DNA of 64,000 bases, from the NCBI GenBank assembly GCA_036399775.1, contig DASWMJ010000086.1:1-64000 (forward strand). The letters run 5' to 3'. The notes below the pieces were generated by a model. The model saw only the letters and a program-made list of their open reading frames with translations. It had not been told where the DNA came from and did no database searches. Numbering within the stretch: position 1 is the first letter of the stretch; every line of letters starts with the position of its first letter. The translations under genes were made by a program, and so were the position numbers. Source of the DNA: JADMIH01 sp036399775 (GTDB lineage: Bacteria > Chloroflexota > Chloroflexia > QHBQ01 > JADMIH01). Shown here piece by piece: positions 6,531-15,390 of this stretch.

Positions 6531-9506
6531 CTAAGGACTACACGATGGGAAGAAGGTGTTTGACGTTATCTTTGTCGTCTGTCCCCTGGTAGCGTCCGCG
6601 CCCCACCTGAAGTATGGCCTGTTGCCCGCGCCGCATGGCTCGAATGCGCCGCCGCAAGGGTAGCCGCCCATGACGTAGCGCGAGGTCAGGCGCTCTATCC
6701 AGATGTAGAAGGCGTGATTGGTCGGTACGTCCTCGTAGGTCCGCGTGGTATGCGGCTCGTTGAAACCTGCGCCGTTTGACACGATCTTGGCGATCTGGCC
6801 CCTGGTGGCGTTGGCATATGGCCTGTAGTAGGGCCTGTTGTTGGGCGCTACGCACGGCTCCGAGGGTGTGGTGCCGCAGGGGTAGCCACCTATAAGCCCC
6901 CGGCGAGCCATGCGCTGTATCCACTCGTATGAAGGGTCGGTGGGTGGCACGTCCTGAAAGACTCGCACTCCCGTAGGCTCGGAGAATCCGGCGGATATAG
7001 CCACTATCCTGGCTATGTTGTCCCTCTTTATCGGAGTGTTGGGCCGATAGTAGGGCGTGCGGTTGGCATCGCACGGCTCGCCCGGCCCGCCGCACGCGTA
7101 GCCCGTATCTGCCCCCTTGCAAGCCAGGCAGGTCACGTATGGGTAGAAGGTATTGGTGGTGGGGACATCCTTAAAGGAAGGTTGTATGAAGTGGTGGGTG
7201 AGGGTCTGCGGTATCTCCCCTACCTGGTAATCGCCTACGGCCCATACCTCATTCGCTGAGGTAGCCGCCACGCCCCAGAGATAGTTACTCTCCTGGTTAG
7301 CGTTGGTGGTGCTCACCATGCTCCATTGCTGCCCGTCCCAGTGGATGGCGAGCGACCTCGCCACGTCGCCGGCCCGGTAGTTGCCGACAGCCCATACGTC
7401 GTTGGCCCCCACAGCCTCTACGCCCCACAAGTAGCTATACTCACTGGGGTTGGGGCTTGAGACCACACTCCATTGAGTGCCGTCCCAATGCATCACCAAC
7501 GTCTGCTCGACGTTGCCTGAGCCGCGATAGCCCACAGCCCATACGTCGTCTGCTGCCCGTGCTGATACCGCTTTGAAGTAGCTGCGCTCGGCGCCCACGT
7601 TGGGGCTTGAGACCTCGCTCCATTGCGTGCCGTCCCAATGCCAGATAAGGGCCTGATTTCCTCCGTTAGCGCCCACCTGACTGCCCACCGCCCAGGCGTC
7701 GGACGGCGACAGAACAGAGACCGAGTTGAGCGCGTGGCTCATGGTTAGCGGCGGGGTAGGGACGATGTTCCACTGAGCGCCGTTCCAGCGCAGGATGAGT
7801 GCTGTAGAGTCATAACTTCTGTCGTTGTAATAACCCACCGCCCAGGCATAAGTGGTGGATAGCACTGAGGTATCTACCAGGTAGTTATCCAACTGCCCGC
7901 CATCGTTGCCGGTCATATTCGGACTCGGCACTACTCGCCACCGGCTGCCGTCCCAGTGCTCTACGAGCGTGTTGGAAAAATACTGGCCCGTGCCTGGGGT
8001 CCCCTCGTTATAAGAGCTGCCCACAGCCCAGATGTCGTTGGGTGATGCGCCCTCTATACTGTGGAGAGAGTTAGAGGCGAGAGAATATTGGCCTACGTCA
8101 GGACCCGGAACTATGCTCCACTGGCTGCCATCCCAATGTTCTATTAGATTGCGGTGGATGCCAACAGCCCATGCGTTATTCGCGGAAAATGCTGTGACGC
8201 CTCGGAGTGTATTGTCGGTGATCCCCCTGATGCTGGGGGTGGGGACTACCTGCCAGCTAGCGCCGTCCCAGCGTATGGTCAAAGGCTGGGCGGTAAACTC
8301 ACCTTCAGGGTTGATGCTTCCTGCTGCCCACACCTCAGTAGGTGACACGGCTACCACGTCATTGAGCCTGGGGTTTGTCACGTTGGATATGGTCATGCTG
8401 GTCCAGGTAGCCCCATCCCAATGTAGGGAGATGTCGGGACTCGGTGGGTCGTCGGTGCTGCTATATATCACCCAGACATCATTTGTCGCACGCGCCGAGA
8501 TTGATGGATAGCCCCGGGGCACGCCGCCTGCCGGGCCGGATACCGTGCTCCACTGTACGCCATTCCAGTGCAGTAGCAAGCCACTGCTCGCGGCCCATAT
8601 ATCGTTTGCGGATACCGCGTCTATGTCGGTCGTGTAACTGAGCGCAGATATATTCTGCCGGTACGCGACTGACCATGCGGTGCCGTTCCAGTGGAAGATG
8701 GCGATGAAATCTCCATTGGTAGAATCAGCGCCTGCGCCTATCGCCCAGACGTTGTTCGCGGACACGACAGTCACCCCATCCACTTTCATCGTGTATTCAT
8801 CAGAAGCGGTACGCGGTAGGGAATGCACGCTCCACTGCGTCCCGTCCCAGTGCATAGAAAAGGAGTACACACGCTCTTCAAAGTTGTAGCCGCCCACCGC
8901 CCAGATGTCGTTGGAGGTTGCGCCATCGGCGCTGGTAATGAAAGCGCAACAAGGGTTCAGGCCCGAAGGAAAGTGAACGCGCGGGCTTGGAACGTAGCTC
9001 CACTGCACGCCGTCCCAGTGCAGGGCTAACGTCAAATACGAACTGCGGTTCCCCAGCGCCCAAACGTCGTCGGTAGAGATCGCCACTACCGCCCCAAGAT
9101 AGGTTAGCTCGTCGTTTTCAGGATTAGGGGCGGTCATCCGCGTCCACTGGCTTCCGTCCCAGTGCATGATCAAGGCCTTTAACTGGAAGTTAGCGGCGCG
9201 AGGGGCATACCCGCCCACCGCCCATATATCGGTTGAGGAAATGGCGTCTATCCCGGTGATTGCGCTCGCCTGATATGCATCCAGATTGGGGCTGGGGACG
9301 ATGTAGCCCGCCAACAGGCAGGTGGTGTCCTCGATGAAGGACTGCTTGCTTTGCGCCTGTATCTGAGAAGCGTTGCCGGGAGACGAACCTACAGGGTTAC
9401 CGGCAAAAGCCAGGGTCGCGGTCAGCCCCAGGAGTGACACCAACAGGAAGCCAACGGAAACGTATATAGAAGGACGTATACAGCGGGACAATTCGCGAAG
9501 CTTCAT
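6531..9506 (-). CDS. S-layer-homology protein with 'WAVG..HWDG.QW' propeller repeats
   Basis: 991 residues, predicted exported and bound to the cell-surface polymer. An N-terminal signal peptide (about residues 1-36, ending LAFA-G) is followed by more than a dozen repeats of about 45-60 residues containing 'NDxWAVG' and 'HWDGxxWSxV'. These would form one or more beta-propellers. The C-terminal ~215 residues hold three to four SLH modules ('RGQIAKIVSNGAGF'), each with unusual Cys pairs (GGYPCGG..EPCG, CLAC). SLH modules usually bind pyruvylated secondary wall polymer. The gene is monocistronic and convergent with the barrel-protein gene. Role is probably surface or adhesion; no enzymatic motif seen. 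Confidence 0.82.
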   Translation of the reverse strand: MKLRELSRCIRPSIYVSVGFLLVSLLGLTATLAFAGNPVGSSPGNASQIQAQSKQSFIEDTTCLLAGYIVPSPNLDAYQASAITGIDAISSTDIWAVGGYAPRAANFQLKALIMHWDGSQWTRMTAPNPENDELTYLGAVVAISTDDVWALGNRSSYLTLALHWDGVQWSYVPSPRVHFPSGLNPCCAFITSADGATSNDIWAVGGYNFEERVYSFSMHWDGTQWSVHSLPRTASDEYTMKVDGVTVVSANNVWAIGAGADSTNGDFIAIFHWNGTAWSVAYRQNISALSYTTDIDAVSANDIWAASSGLLLHWNGVQWSTVSGPAGGVPRGYPSISARATNDVWVIYSSTDDPPSPDISLHWDGATWTSMTISNVTNPRLNDVVAVSPTEVWAAGSINPEGEFTAQPLTIRWDGASWQVVPTPSIRGITDNTLRGVTAFSANNAWAVGIHRNLIEHWDGSQWSIVPGPDVGQYSLASNSLHSIEGASPNDIWAVGSSYNEGTPGTGQYFSNTLVEHWDGSRWRVVPSPNMTGNDGGQLDNYLVDTSVLSTTYAWAVGYYNDRSYDSTALILRWNGAQWNIVPTPPLTMSHALNSVSVLSPSDAWAVGSQVGANGGNQALIWHWDGTQWSEVSSPNVGAERSYFKAVSARAADDVWAVGYRGSGNVEQTLVMHWDGTQWSVVSSPNPSEYSYLWGVEAVGANDVWAVGNYRAGDVARSLAIHWDGQQWSMVSTTNANQESNYLWGVAATSANEVWAVGDYQVGEIPQTLTHHFIQPSFKDVPTTNTFYPYVTCLACKGADTGYACGGPGEPCDANRTPYYRPNTPIKRDNIARIVAISAGFSEPTGVRVFQDVPPTDPSYEWIQRMARRGLIGGYPCGTTPSEPCVAPNNRPYYRPYANATRGQIAKIVSNGAGFNEPHTTRTYEDVPTNHAFYIWIERLTSRYVMGGYPCGGAFEPCGAGNRPYFRWGADATRGQTTKITSNTFFPSCSP

Positions 9507-9867
9507 CTTCTAAATCTCCAATCACATGCGACCGATGGTGCAATTCAAGTGCAGCGCCCTGTTCAACTCTATATTGTACCATGATTTTTCGCTCTCCAGC
9601 TCAAAGAGGCGCGCGAGGCAGGGCTATTGCCGAGTGGGGATGTATGAGAACGCGCGTCTAACATGTGAACCCCAGTAGGGCTAGGCATGCCTCGTCCCTA
9701 CCGAAACGTTATCTCATCCCAACTCTAAACGTATATGATGGGGATGAAGTTGTGCCGCCGTTCTACGATTGTTATATACTGGCGATGCGCGGCGCGTGAT
9801 GCTGGATGGAACCCAGGGGAGGGGAGCGGTGTATACCGGATGAACAGACCTCTGCTGAGGGGGTTTT
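9507..9867. other. Divergent intergenic region
   Basis: About 360 bp between the S-layer gene and the sigma-factor operon. It should hold both promoters. A 'GTTATATACT' near 9770 could be a -10 for the sigma gene. No ORF is supported. Confidence 0.35.
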
Positions 9868-10428
9868 TTGAGCGAAGCTGACCTGATCAGCCGCGCCCGG
9901 CGGGGAGATGAGGCGGCGTGGGAGGCGCTGGTCCGCGAGCACCAGGAGCCTATATTCCGCCTTGCCTACCTCCTTTTGAGCGACGCGCACGACGCCGAGG
10001 ACGTGGCGCAGGAGACATTCATAAGGGCATTTAGAGCGTTGCACACTTTCGACACGGCCCGCTCGTTGCGGCCCTGGCTGCTGACTATCACCTCTAATTT
10101 GTCGCACAACAAGCGACGGTCCCTGGGGCGGTACCTGGGGGCCTTGCGGCGCGTGTATGCCGAGCCTGAGCCGGTGGCGCACATCGGAGAGCGGAGCGCG
10201 CAGCAATGGGAGGCGGAAACGCTCTGGCAGGCGGTGAAGAAGTTGAATCCGAACGAGCAGGAGGTTGTATATCTACGCTACTTCCTGGAGATGTCGGAGG
10301 CTGAGATGGCTAGCACGCTACAGGTAGCGCCGGGCACTGTGAAGTCGCGGCTGCACAGGGCGATGAACCGGCTGCGCGCGGTTGTAGACCAGGAGTTCCC
10401 CGCGCTGAGAGAGGAGCGCCAGGCATGA
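9868..10428 (+). CDS. ECF-type RNA polymerase sigma factor
   Basis: 186 residues, TTG start preceded by GAGGGGG. Sigma region 2 is clear ('WEALVREHQEPIFRLAYLLLSDAHDAEDVAQETFIRAF', residues about 17-54) and region 4 carries the helix-turn-helix ('LNPNEQEVVYLRYFLEMSEAEMASTLQVAPGTVKSRLHRAMNRLR', about 128-172). It lacks regions 1 and 3, as expected for group IV sigma factors. It overlaps the next gene by 4 bp (ATGA), so it is translated with its likely anti-sigma factor, which probably holds it inactive at the membrane until an envelope signal. The target promoters are unknown. Confidence 0.92.
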   Translation: MSEADLISRARRGDEAAWEALVREHQEPIFRLAYLLLSDAHDAEDVAQETFIRAFRALHTFDTARSLRPWLLTITSNLSHNKRRSLGRYLGALRRVYAEPEPVAHIGERSAQQWEAETLWQAVKKLNPNEQEVVYLRYFLEMSEAEMASTLQVAPGTVKSRLHRAMNRLRAVVDQEFPALREERQA

Positions 10429-11723
10429 GCGAGCAGCTACCTGTGGACCCGGTAGACGATAAGCTGCACGATCTGGCGCAGCACTTCTCCTACCCGCCAA
10501 CGCCCGATATAGCCCAATCGGTGAGCCGGAAGCTGGCGAGCGAAGGCGCATTTGACAGGAAGAGGGCCGGGTCACGCATTGAGAGCAGGTCGCGTCCGAG
10601 GCTGGCGTTTGCGCCCGTCGTGCTGGTGCTCGCGCTCTTGTTCGTAGGTGTGCTCGCGGTGCCGGAGGTGCAGGCGTTCGTGCGCTCCATCCTGCGGATC
10701 GGGGTGGTAACTATAGTGGAGGGGACGCCTACCGCCGGGTCGCCGGGGCCGCTGCCGTCGCCCGTGGTGGGACTGGACCTGACGGGCGAGACTACGCTTG
10801 AGGGGGCGCGGGCCAAGATATTCTTCCCGATAAAACTGCCTACTTACCCTTCGGACCTGGGCGCGCCCGACAGGGTATTCGTGCAGGAGTCAGAGGGGGA
10901 TGCTTTGGTCCTGGCATGGCTCGATCCCGTCAGGAATGACACGGCGCGGATGATCCTGGATGAGCTGGGGTCGGACATGATAGCCAAGAAGACGCTATCA
11001 CAGGGCTACACGTTGCAGGAGACCACCGTAAATGGGCAGCGCGCCGTCTGGATAGGGAGCATCCACATTCTAGACTTCTATAACAGGAGTAGCAGCACCG
11101 AGACCGAGCTACGGCGACTTATCAACGGGCCTGTGTTGTTGTGGAGTGAGGGGGACGTTACGTACAGGTTGCAGAGCGACCTGCCGCTGGAGGAGGCAGT
11201 GAAAGTGGCAGAGTCGCTCAAGGCGCTGCCTGGGGAGCCGGACGCCACGCCCATCCCTTATTCCGTATTGAGCCTGCAAGGGGAGATGAGCCTGGAAGCC
11301 GCTCAGCAGGAGATAGGCGCGCCGTTCAAGCTGCCTTCTTACCCGGCGGATTTAGGGAAGCCGGATAAGGTGTTCATGCAATATACCTCGCGGGGGCCGG
11401 TGGCGGTCCTGGTGTGGCTGGAGGCTGGGCAGCAGGATAAGGTGAGGATGGTGTTGTACAGGGTTATTTCGCGTTCGCCGGGCGGCATGGCGGCTGGCGA
11501 GCAAGTCTTAATAGAGGAGACGCAGGTGAACGGGGCGCGCGCCGAGTGGTCGAAGGAGCTACCGAAGATTTCTCTCCGGGACGTGAGGGGCAAGTCAGGA
11601 GGGCACCCATCAGGCATGCTGGGTGCCCATGTGCTCTCCTGGGCACAGGATGATGTGATGTACTGGTTGGAGAGTGGTCTGTCGAAGGAAGAGGCGGTGA
11701 AGGTGGCGGAGTCTATGAAGTAA
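10425..11723 (+). CDS. Membrane anti-sigma-factor-like protein with two DUF4367-type domains
   Basis: 432 residues. A cytoplasmic N-terminal ~55 residues would bind the sigma factor. One TM helix (about 62-80, 'FAPVVLVLALLFVGVLAVP') leads to an outside part with two homologous domains. These begin 'LDLTGETTLEGARAKIFFPIKL' and 'LSLQGEMSLEAAQQEIGAPFKL' and include 'LPTYPSDLGAPDRVFVQ' / 'LPSYPADLGKPDKVFMQ' and 'EEAVKVAESLK' ends. This is the arrangement of DUF4367-bearing sensors encoded next to ECF sigma factors. The duplication of the outer domain is clear by eye. A ZAS-type His/Cys motif is not obvious. Ends before a good terminator. Confidence 0.78.
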   Translation: MSEQLPVDPVDDKLHDLAQHFSYPPTPDIAQSVSRKLASEGAFDRKRAGSRIESRSRPRLAFAPVVLVLALLFVGVLAVPEVQAFVRSILRIGVVTIVEGTPTAGSPGPLPSPVVGLDLTGETTLEGARAKIFFPIKLPTYPSDLGAPDRVFVQESEGDALVLAWLDPVRNDTARMILDELGSDMIAKKTLSQGYTLQETTVNGQRAVWIGSIHILDFYNRSSSTETELRRLINGPVLLWSEGDVTYRLQSDLPLEEAVKVAESLKALPGEPDATPIPYSVLSLQGEMSLEAAQQEIGAPFKLPSYPADLGKPDKVFMQYTSRGPVAVLVWLEAGQQDKVRMVLYRVISRSPGGMAAGEQVLIEETQVNGARAEWSKELPKISLRDVRGKSGGHPSGMLGAHVLSWAQDDVMYWLESGLSKEEAVKVAESMK

Positions 11724-11778
11724 CACGGATTTCAAATTTCGGATTGCGAATTTGTTGGGGATGCTAGCTGATAGGTAA

Positions 11779-11802
11779 GGGGTGCGGTGTGCGCCCCTTT
11801 TT
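11779..11802 (+). terminator. Terminator of the sigma/anti-sigma operon
   Basis: GGGGTGC ... GCGCCCC stem (7 bp, one G-T pair) followed by TTTTT, 56 bp after the stop codon. Confidence 0.75.
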
Positions 11803-11947
11803 GTCATGTGGAACCTGGGAGTGAGGAGTGGTGTATGGAGAGTTAAAGCTTTGCACGGAGGCTCGTTCTGCGGGGCAAGGGGGCATGCGGTCCTCTTGCT
11901 CTCCGGGGCGAGCGATGGAGTCTATTCACTGAAGGTGAGGTGCGGAG

Positions 11948-13969
11948 ATGTCCAGGCAAAATATGTTGCTGGCCCTTGCGGCGGCCATTGCGTTGGTGAT
12001 TGGAGTAGGGATATATCTGACGCAGATGAGCAGTGGGGAGAAGGTGTCGAACGTGCCTGTTGCTGCGGTGCGGCCTACCGAGCGTGTGCGGGAGGAAGTT
12101 GACACGCCTGTTGCCGGTGGGGCAACCTGGGAGCTTGAGACGGCTGTGGCTACGCTTGGGGCGATGCCTGCGGTAGTTGAGGGAACGGCGACGGCCCCGG
12201 TGGCGGCTGAGACGCCCAGCGCGGCGGCGAGCAAGGGCCTGGACCAGTTCTTCGAGTCGGCCACAATGGAGTACTTGCTGAGGAACCCGGAGCTTTTCAC
12301 GGAGGTGGGCTTCCCGGCGAGCTACAAGCCGGACTACAGGCACAACACGCTCACCAATCTGACGGATGAATATACTGTCGAGACTTACGATTGGGTGCGT
12401 AGCACGCTGGCGCAGTTGCGTGCGTATGGCAGGGGAGGGCAAAATCCTCGGCACGAGCTATCGTACGACATAATGGAGTGGTCGCTGGACGATCTGGCGC
12501 GGGGCGAGGCGTTCATGTACAACGAGTTCCCCTTGAACCTGATTACGGGCGCGCAGGTTGGCATCCAGGATACGATGACCAATCTCCACCCCCTCAACAA
12601 CAAGCAGGAGGCTGACGATTATGTCACCCGGCTGGGGCTGTTCGATGAGAAGTTTGAGGGAGCCATGCAAGCGATGCGGGCACGGGAGGCGAAGGGCTAT
12701 TTCCTGCCCAAGTGGATGATGTCGGTCATGATAGACCAGATGGGCGATTTCATCTCTGTGGATGCCAAGCAGAACGCGCTATACACAGTGTTCAAGGCGC
12801 GCGTTGAGCCTCTGAGCAACATCAGCGCGGACGAAAAAGAGGCGCTCTATGCGGGGGTCGAGAAGGAGGTAAACACGAGCGTCTACCCTATCTACCGGAA
12901 GATGATCGTCTACTTCCAGGAGACGCTGCCGAAGGGGCGCGACACGGACGGGGTGTGGGCGCTGCCCAACGGCGACGAGTATTACAAGTGGGCACTGAGG
13001 CACCACACCACGACCGATATGACGCCTGAGGAGGTACACCAGCTTGGACTGAAGGAAGTCGCCAGGGTGCAGGGTGAGATAAGGGCGATACTGGACAGGC
13101 TGGGGTACGCGGGCGTGGGCTACAAAGATGCTATAGGCCAGGTGGAGCAGGCGAGTGGTGTGCACCACCTCAATTCCAACCAGGCGAAAGAGGCGTTCCT
13201 TGAAGAGTTCCGCCAGATAATCAGCCGGGCCGAGACCAGCCTGGGAGACCAGTTCGATGTCAAGCCGAAGGTTGGTGTAGAGGTGCGGGCGGTGCCGCCG
13301 TACAGGGAGCAGAACTCGGCGGGCGGCTCTTACGTGCAGCCTTCGCTGGACGGCACTCGCAAAGGAGTGTTCTACGTGAACCTGGCGCGTCAGTTCTTCC
13401 CCAGGTACGAGATGCCCACGCTGGCCTACCATGAGGCGGTGCCCGGCCACCATTTCCAGCTTGCGGTGCAGACGGAGTTGGAGGGCGTGCCCACGTTCAG
13501 GAGGGCGATAGTCTTCCCGCTCTTCACGGGCTACGTCGAGGGCTGGGGGCTATACGCGGAGAGGCTGGCCGCCGAATCGGGGCTGTACAAGGACGACCCG
13601 TATGGCGATCTGGGGCGGTTGAAGGCCGAATTGTTCAGGTCGGCCCGTCTGGTGGTTGACACGGGCATCCATTACAAGCACTGGACGCAGCAACAGGCGA
13701 ACCAGTATATGGACGACACACTGGCCGCGCCTCCGGGTGCCTACGGGGGCGAAGTGGCGCGCTATATCGGGTGGCCGGGGCAGGCGTGCGCGTACAAGAT
13801 AGGCGAGCTAAGGATAACGGAGCTGCGGGAGCGCGCCAGGACCGACTTGGGCGATAAGTTCAACATCAAAGAGTTCCACAACGTAGTGCTCAAGAACGGC
13901 GCGGTGCCCCTCGACGTGCTTGAGAAGCTGGTGGAAGAGTATATCTCGGTGAAGAAGGCGGGGAGGTAG
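11948..13969 (+). CDS. DUF885-family metallopeptidase-like protein, membrane-anchored or exported
   Basis: 673 residues. A hydrophobic N-terminus (about residues 5-27) acts as signal peptide or anchor, then a Pro/Ala/Thr-rich linker precedes the DUF885 domain from about residue 98. The family signature 'YHEAVPGHHF' is present (about 493-502) and supplies an HExxxxH-like zinc site. Downstream 'YVEGWGLYAERLAAE' and 'PGQACAYKIGELRI' are also family hallmarks. DUF885 proteins are thought to be zinc peptidases related to thermolysin/M32-type folds; the substrate is unknown. Full length for the family. A GAAGGTGAGG stretch precedes the ATG. Probably its own transcription unit, as a terminator lies upstream. 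Confidence 0.87.
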   Translation: MSRQNMLLALAAAIALVIGVGIYLTQMSSGEKVSNVPVAAVRPTERVREEVDTPVAGGATWELETAVATLGAMPAVVEGTATAPVAAETPSAAASKGLDQFFESATMEYLLRNPELFTEVGFPASYKPDYRHNTLTNLTDEYTVETYDWVRSTLAQLRAYGRGGQNPRHELSYDIMEWSLDDLARGEAFMYNEFPLNLITGAQVGIQDTMTNLHPLNNKQEADDYVTRLGLFDEKFEGAMQAMRAREAKGYFLPKWMMSVMIDQMGDFISVDAKQNALYTVFKARVEPLSNISADEKEALYAGVEKEVNTSVYPIYRKMIVYFQETLPKGRDTDGVWALPNGDEYYKWALRHHTTTDMTPEEVHQLGLKEVARVQGEIRAILDRLGYAGVGYKDAIGQVEQASGVHHLNSNQAKEAFLEEFRQIISRAETSLGDQFDVKPKVGVEVRAVPPYREQNSAGGSYVQPSLDGTRKGVFYVNLARQFFPRYEMPTLAYHEAVPGHHFQLAVQTELEGVPTFRRAIVFPLFTGYVEGWGLYAERLAAESGLYKDDPYGDLGRLKAELFRSARLVVDTGIHYKHWTQQQANQYMDDTLAAPPGAYGGEVARYIGWPGQACAYKIGELRITELRERARTDLGDKFNIKEFHNVVLKNGAVPLDVLEKLVEEYISVKKAGR

Positions 13970-13980
13970 GCCGGAGGAGC

Positions 13981-14014
13981 CAGGGATCAGGGATTAGGGG
14001 CTAGGGGCTAGGGG
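13981..14014. repeat. Heptanucleotide repeat array (AGGGGCT/GATTAGG type)
   Basis: Short run of 7-bp units of the form RGGGGYT directly after the peptidase stop. Same class as arrays at 1100, 23930, 29586 and 54958. Confidence 0.6.
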
Positions 14015-14048
14015 CATGGCTTCAGCGAATAGCGCTCCGGTGAGCATT

Positions 14049-14175
14049 GCCCGGCCAATGAATTCGCGGGCAACATAAACAAAGTTGCCCTTCGGCGACT
14101 AGCCTACTATTCTCTTATGGCATAGTCCGCGCAGGCGGACTTCGTATAGGTAGCCCGCGAATTCATTGGCCGGGC
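14049..14175. repeat. Palindromic element family I, copy 2 (127 bp)
   Basis: Perfect 23-bp ends (14049-14071 and 14153-14175) differing from copy 1 by compensated changes (GGCCAATG instead of GGCGAATG on both arms). The same two internal hairpins are present. Compensation keeps the palindrome intact. Confidence 0.85.
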
Positions 14176-14204
14176 GGTGCCAGGGCAGGTGAAGAGGTAC
14201 GCCG

Positions 14205-15335
14205 ATGGTGAAGAAGGTGTTGCTGGGGCTGCTGGTGGTGGCGGTCGTCGTGGCTGGCGGTGTTGCCGTGTGGTTCTTCCAGTTGACGGCTCCTGTCAAA
14301 GTGTCGAACACGCCCCCGGTGGCGGCTACACTTGTGGTGTCTCAGACGGTGGGGGTGGGCGCGACTACCACTGCTGTTGCGGCCAGGGTATACAGGATAG
14401 ATCCTTCGAGGTCGTGGGCGGCTTACAGGGTTGACGAGACCTTCTTCGACGTGCGGGGGTTGGTGACCGTTACCGGGACTACGAGCGCAGTGGCAGGCGA
14501 AATCTTGCTGGACCCTCAGAACCCTTCAGCATCAAGGGTAGGGGAGATTGTAGTTGACATAAGTCAGTTGAGAACGGATGAGCCGTCGCGGGACAACGCA
14601 ATCAGGCGGGGATGGCTTGAATCGGCGCGATACCCCCTGGCGACGTTCAACAATGCCACGATGAGCGGGCTGCCAGCCAAGTGGACGGAAGGGGAGCCGT
14701 TCGCCTTCGAGATGGCGGGGGATATGACGGTCAGGGAGGCGACCCGGCCCGTGACATGGGAGGTGAAGGCGACGGTAGAGGGCGACGAGGTGCGTGGGAG
14801 GGCCACTACCCAGTTGAAGATGAGCGACTTCGGGGTAGAGCCGCCTAGCCTCATGGACCTGAAGGTGGAGGATGACATCGCGCTGACGTTGGAGTTTGTG
14901 GCTGTGGCGGTGGAGTCGGGCAGCGAGGGCGGAGACCTGGCGAGTTGCGTGCCTTCGTTCGTGATGCCGGGAGAGCTATTGCCGTTTGAGGGTGGATACC
15001 CGCCTGTGCGGGCTTCGGTCGGCACGGGGCATATGTTGAGGGGAGTCGTCAGGTCGAGCAAAGATTGCGCCCCGATAGCCAATGCCAAACTGATCATCTG
15101 GCTCGCCAACTCGCAGGGGCAGTATGACGACGACCACAGAGCTACCATGTATACGGATGAGGCGGGCAAGTATATGTTCGAGAGTAACTTCCCAGGCGTG
15201 TACGACAGGATGCGCCCGCACATACATTTCTACGTGTCGGCGGAGGGGCACAAGGAGGCAGTGTTGGAGTACCTGGCGGAGGAAGGGCGCTCCGAGGGCA
15301 CGTTCGACGTGGTGCTGGCTCATGAGGGGGAGTAG
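14205..15335 (+). CDS. Exported/anchored YceI-domain fused to intradiol-dioxygenase-like domain
   Basis: 376 residues. TM or signal segment at about 5-26. Residues about 63-230 form a YceI-like lipocalin fold ('YRIDPSRSWAAYRVDE', 'RDNAIRRGWLESARYPLATF', 'REATRPVTWEV'), which binds polyisoprenoid-type lipids in other bacteria. Residues about 243-376 form a beta-sandwich related to intradiol ring-cleavage dioxygenases: 'GHMLRGVVRSSKDCAPIANAKL', 'YTDEAGKYMFESNFPG', 'RMRPHIHFYV'. The HIH and a nearby Tyr could ligate iron as in true dioxygenases, but the loop before the His pair is shortened (RPHIH rather than RPxHIH). Catalysis is therefore uncertain. It forms a tandem with the next gene, which shares only the C-terminal domain. 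Confidence 0.78.
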   Translation: MVKKVLLGLLVVAVVVAGGVAVWFFQLTAPVKVSNTPPVAATLVVSQTVGVGATTTAVAARVYRIDPSRSWAAYRVDETFFDVRGLVTVTGTTSAVAGEILLDPQNPSASRVGEIVVDISQLRTDEPSRDNAIRRGWLESARYPLATFNNATMSGLPAKWTEGEPFAFEMAGDMTVREATRPVTWEVKATVEGDEVRGRATTQLKMSDFGVEPPSLMDLKVEDDIALTLEFVAVAVESGSEGGDLASCVPSFVMPGELLPFEGGYPPVRASVGTGHMLRGVVRSSKDCAPIANAKLIIWLANSQGQYDDDHRATMYTDEAGKYMFESNFPGVYDRMRPHIHFYVSAEGHKEAVLEYLAEEGRSEGTFDVVLAHEGE

Positions 15336-15390
15336 GTTTAGCCAACCACAAAGGCACAAAGAGCACTAAGGTTCGGTGAGGGGGTTCAGT

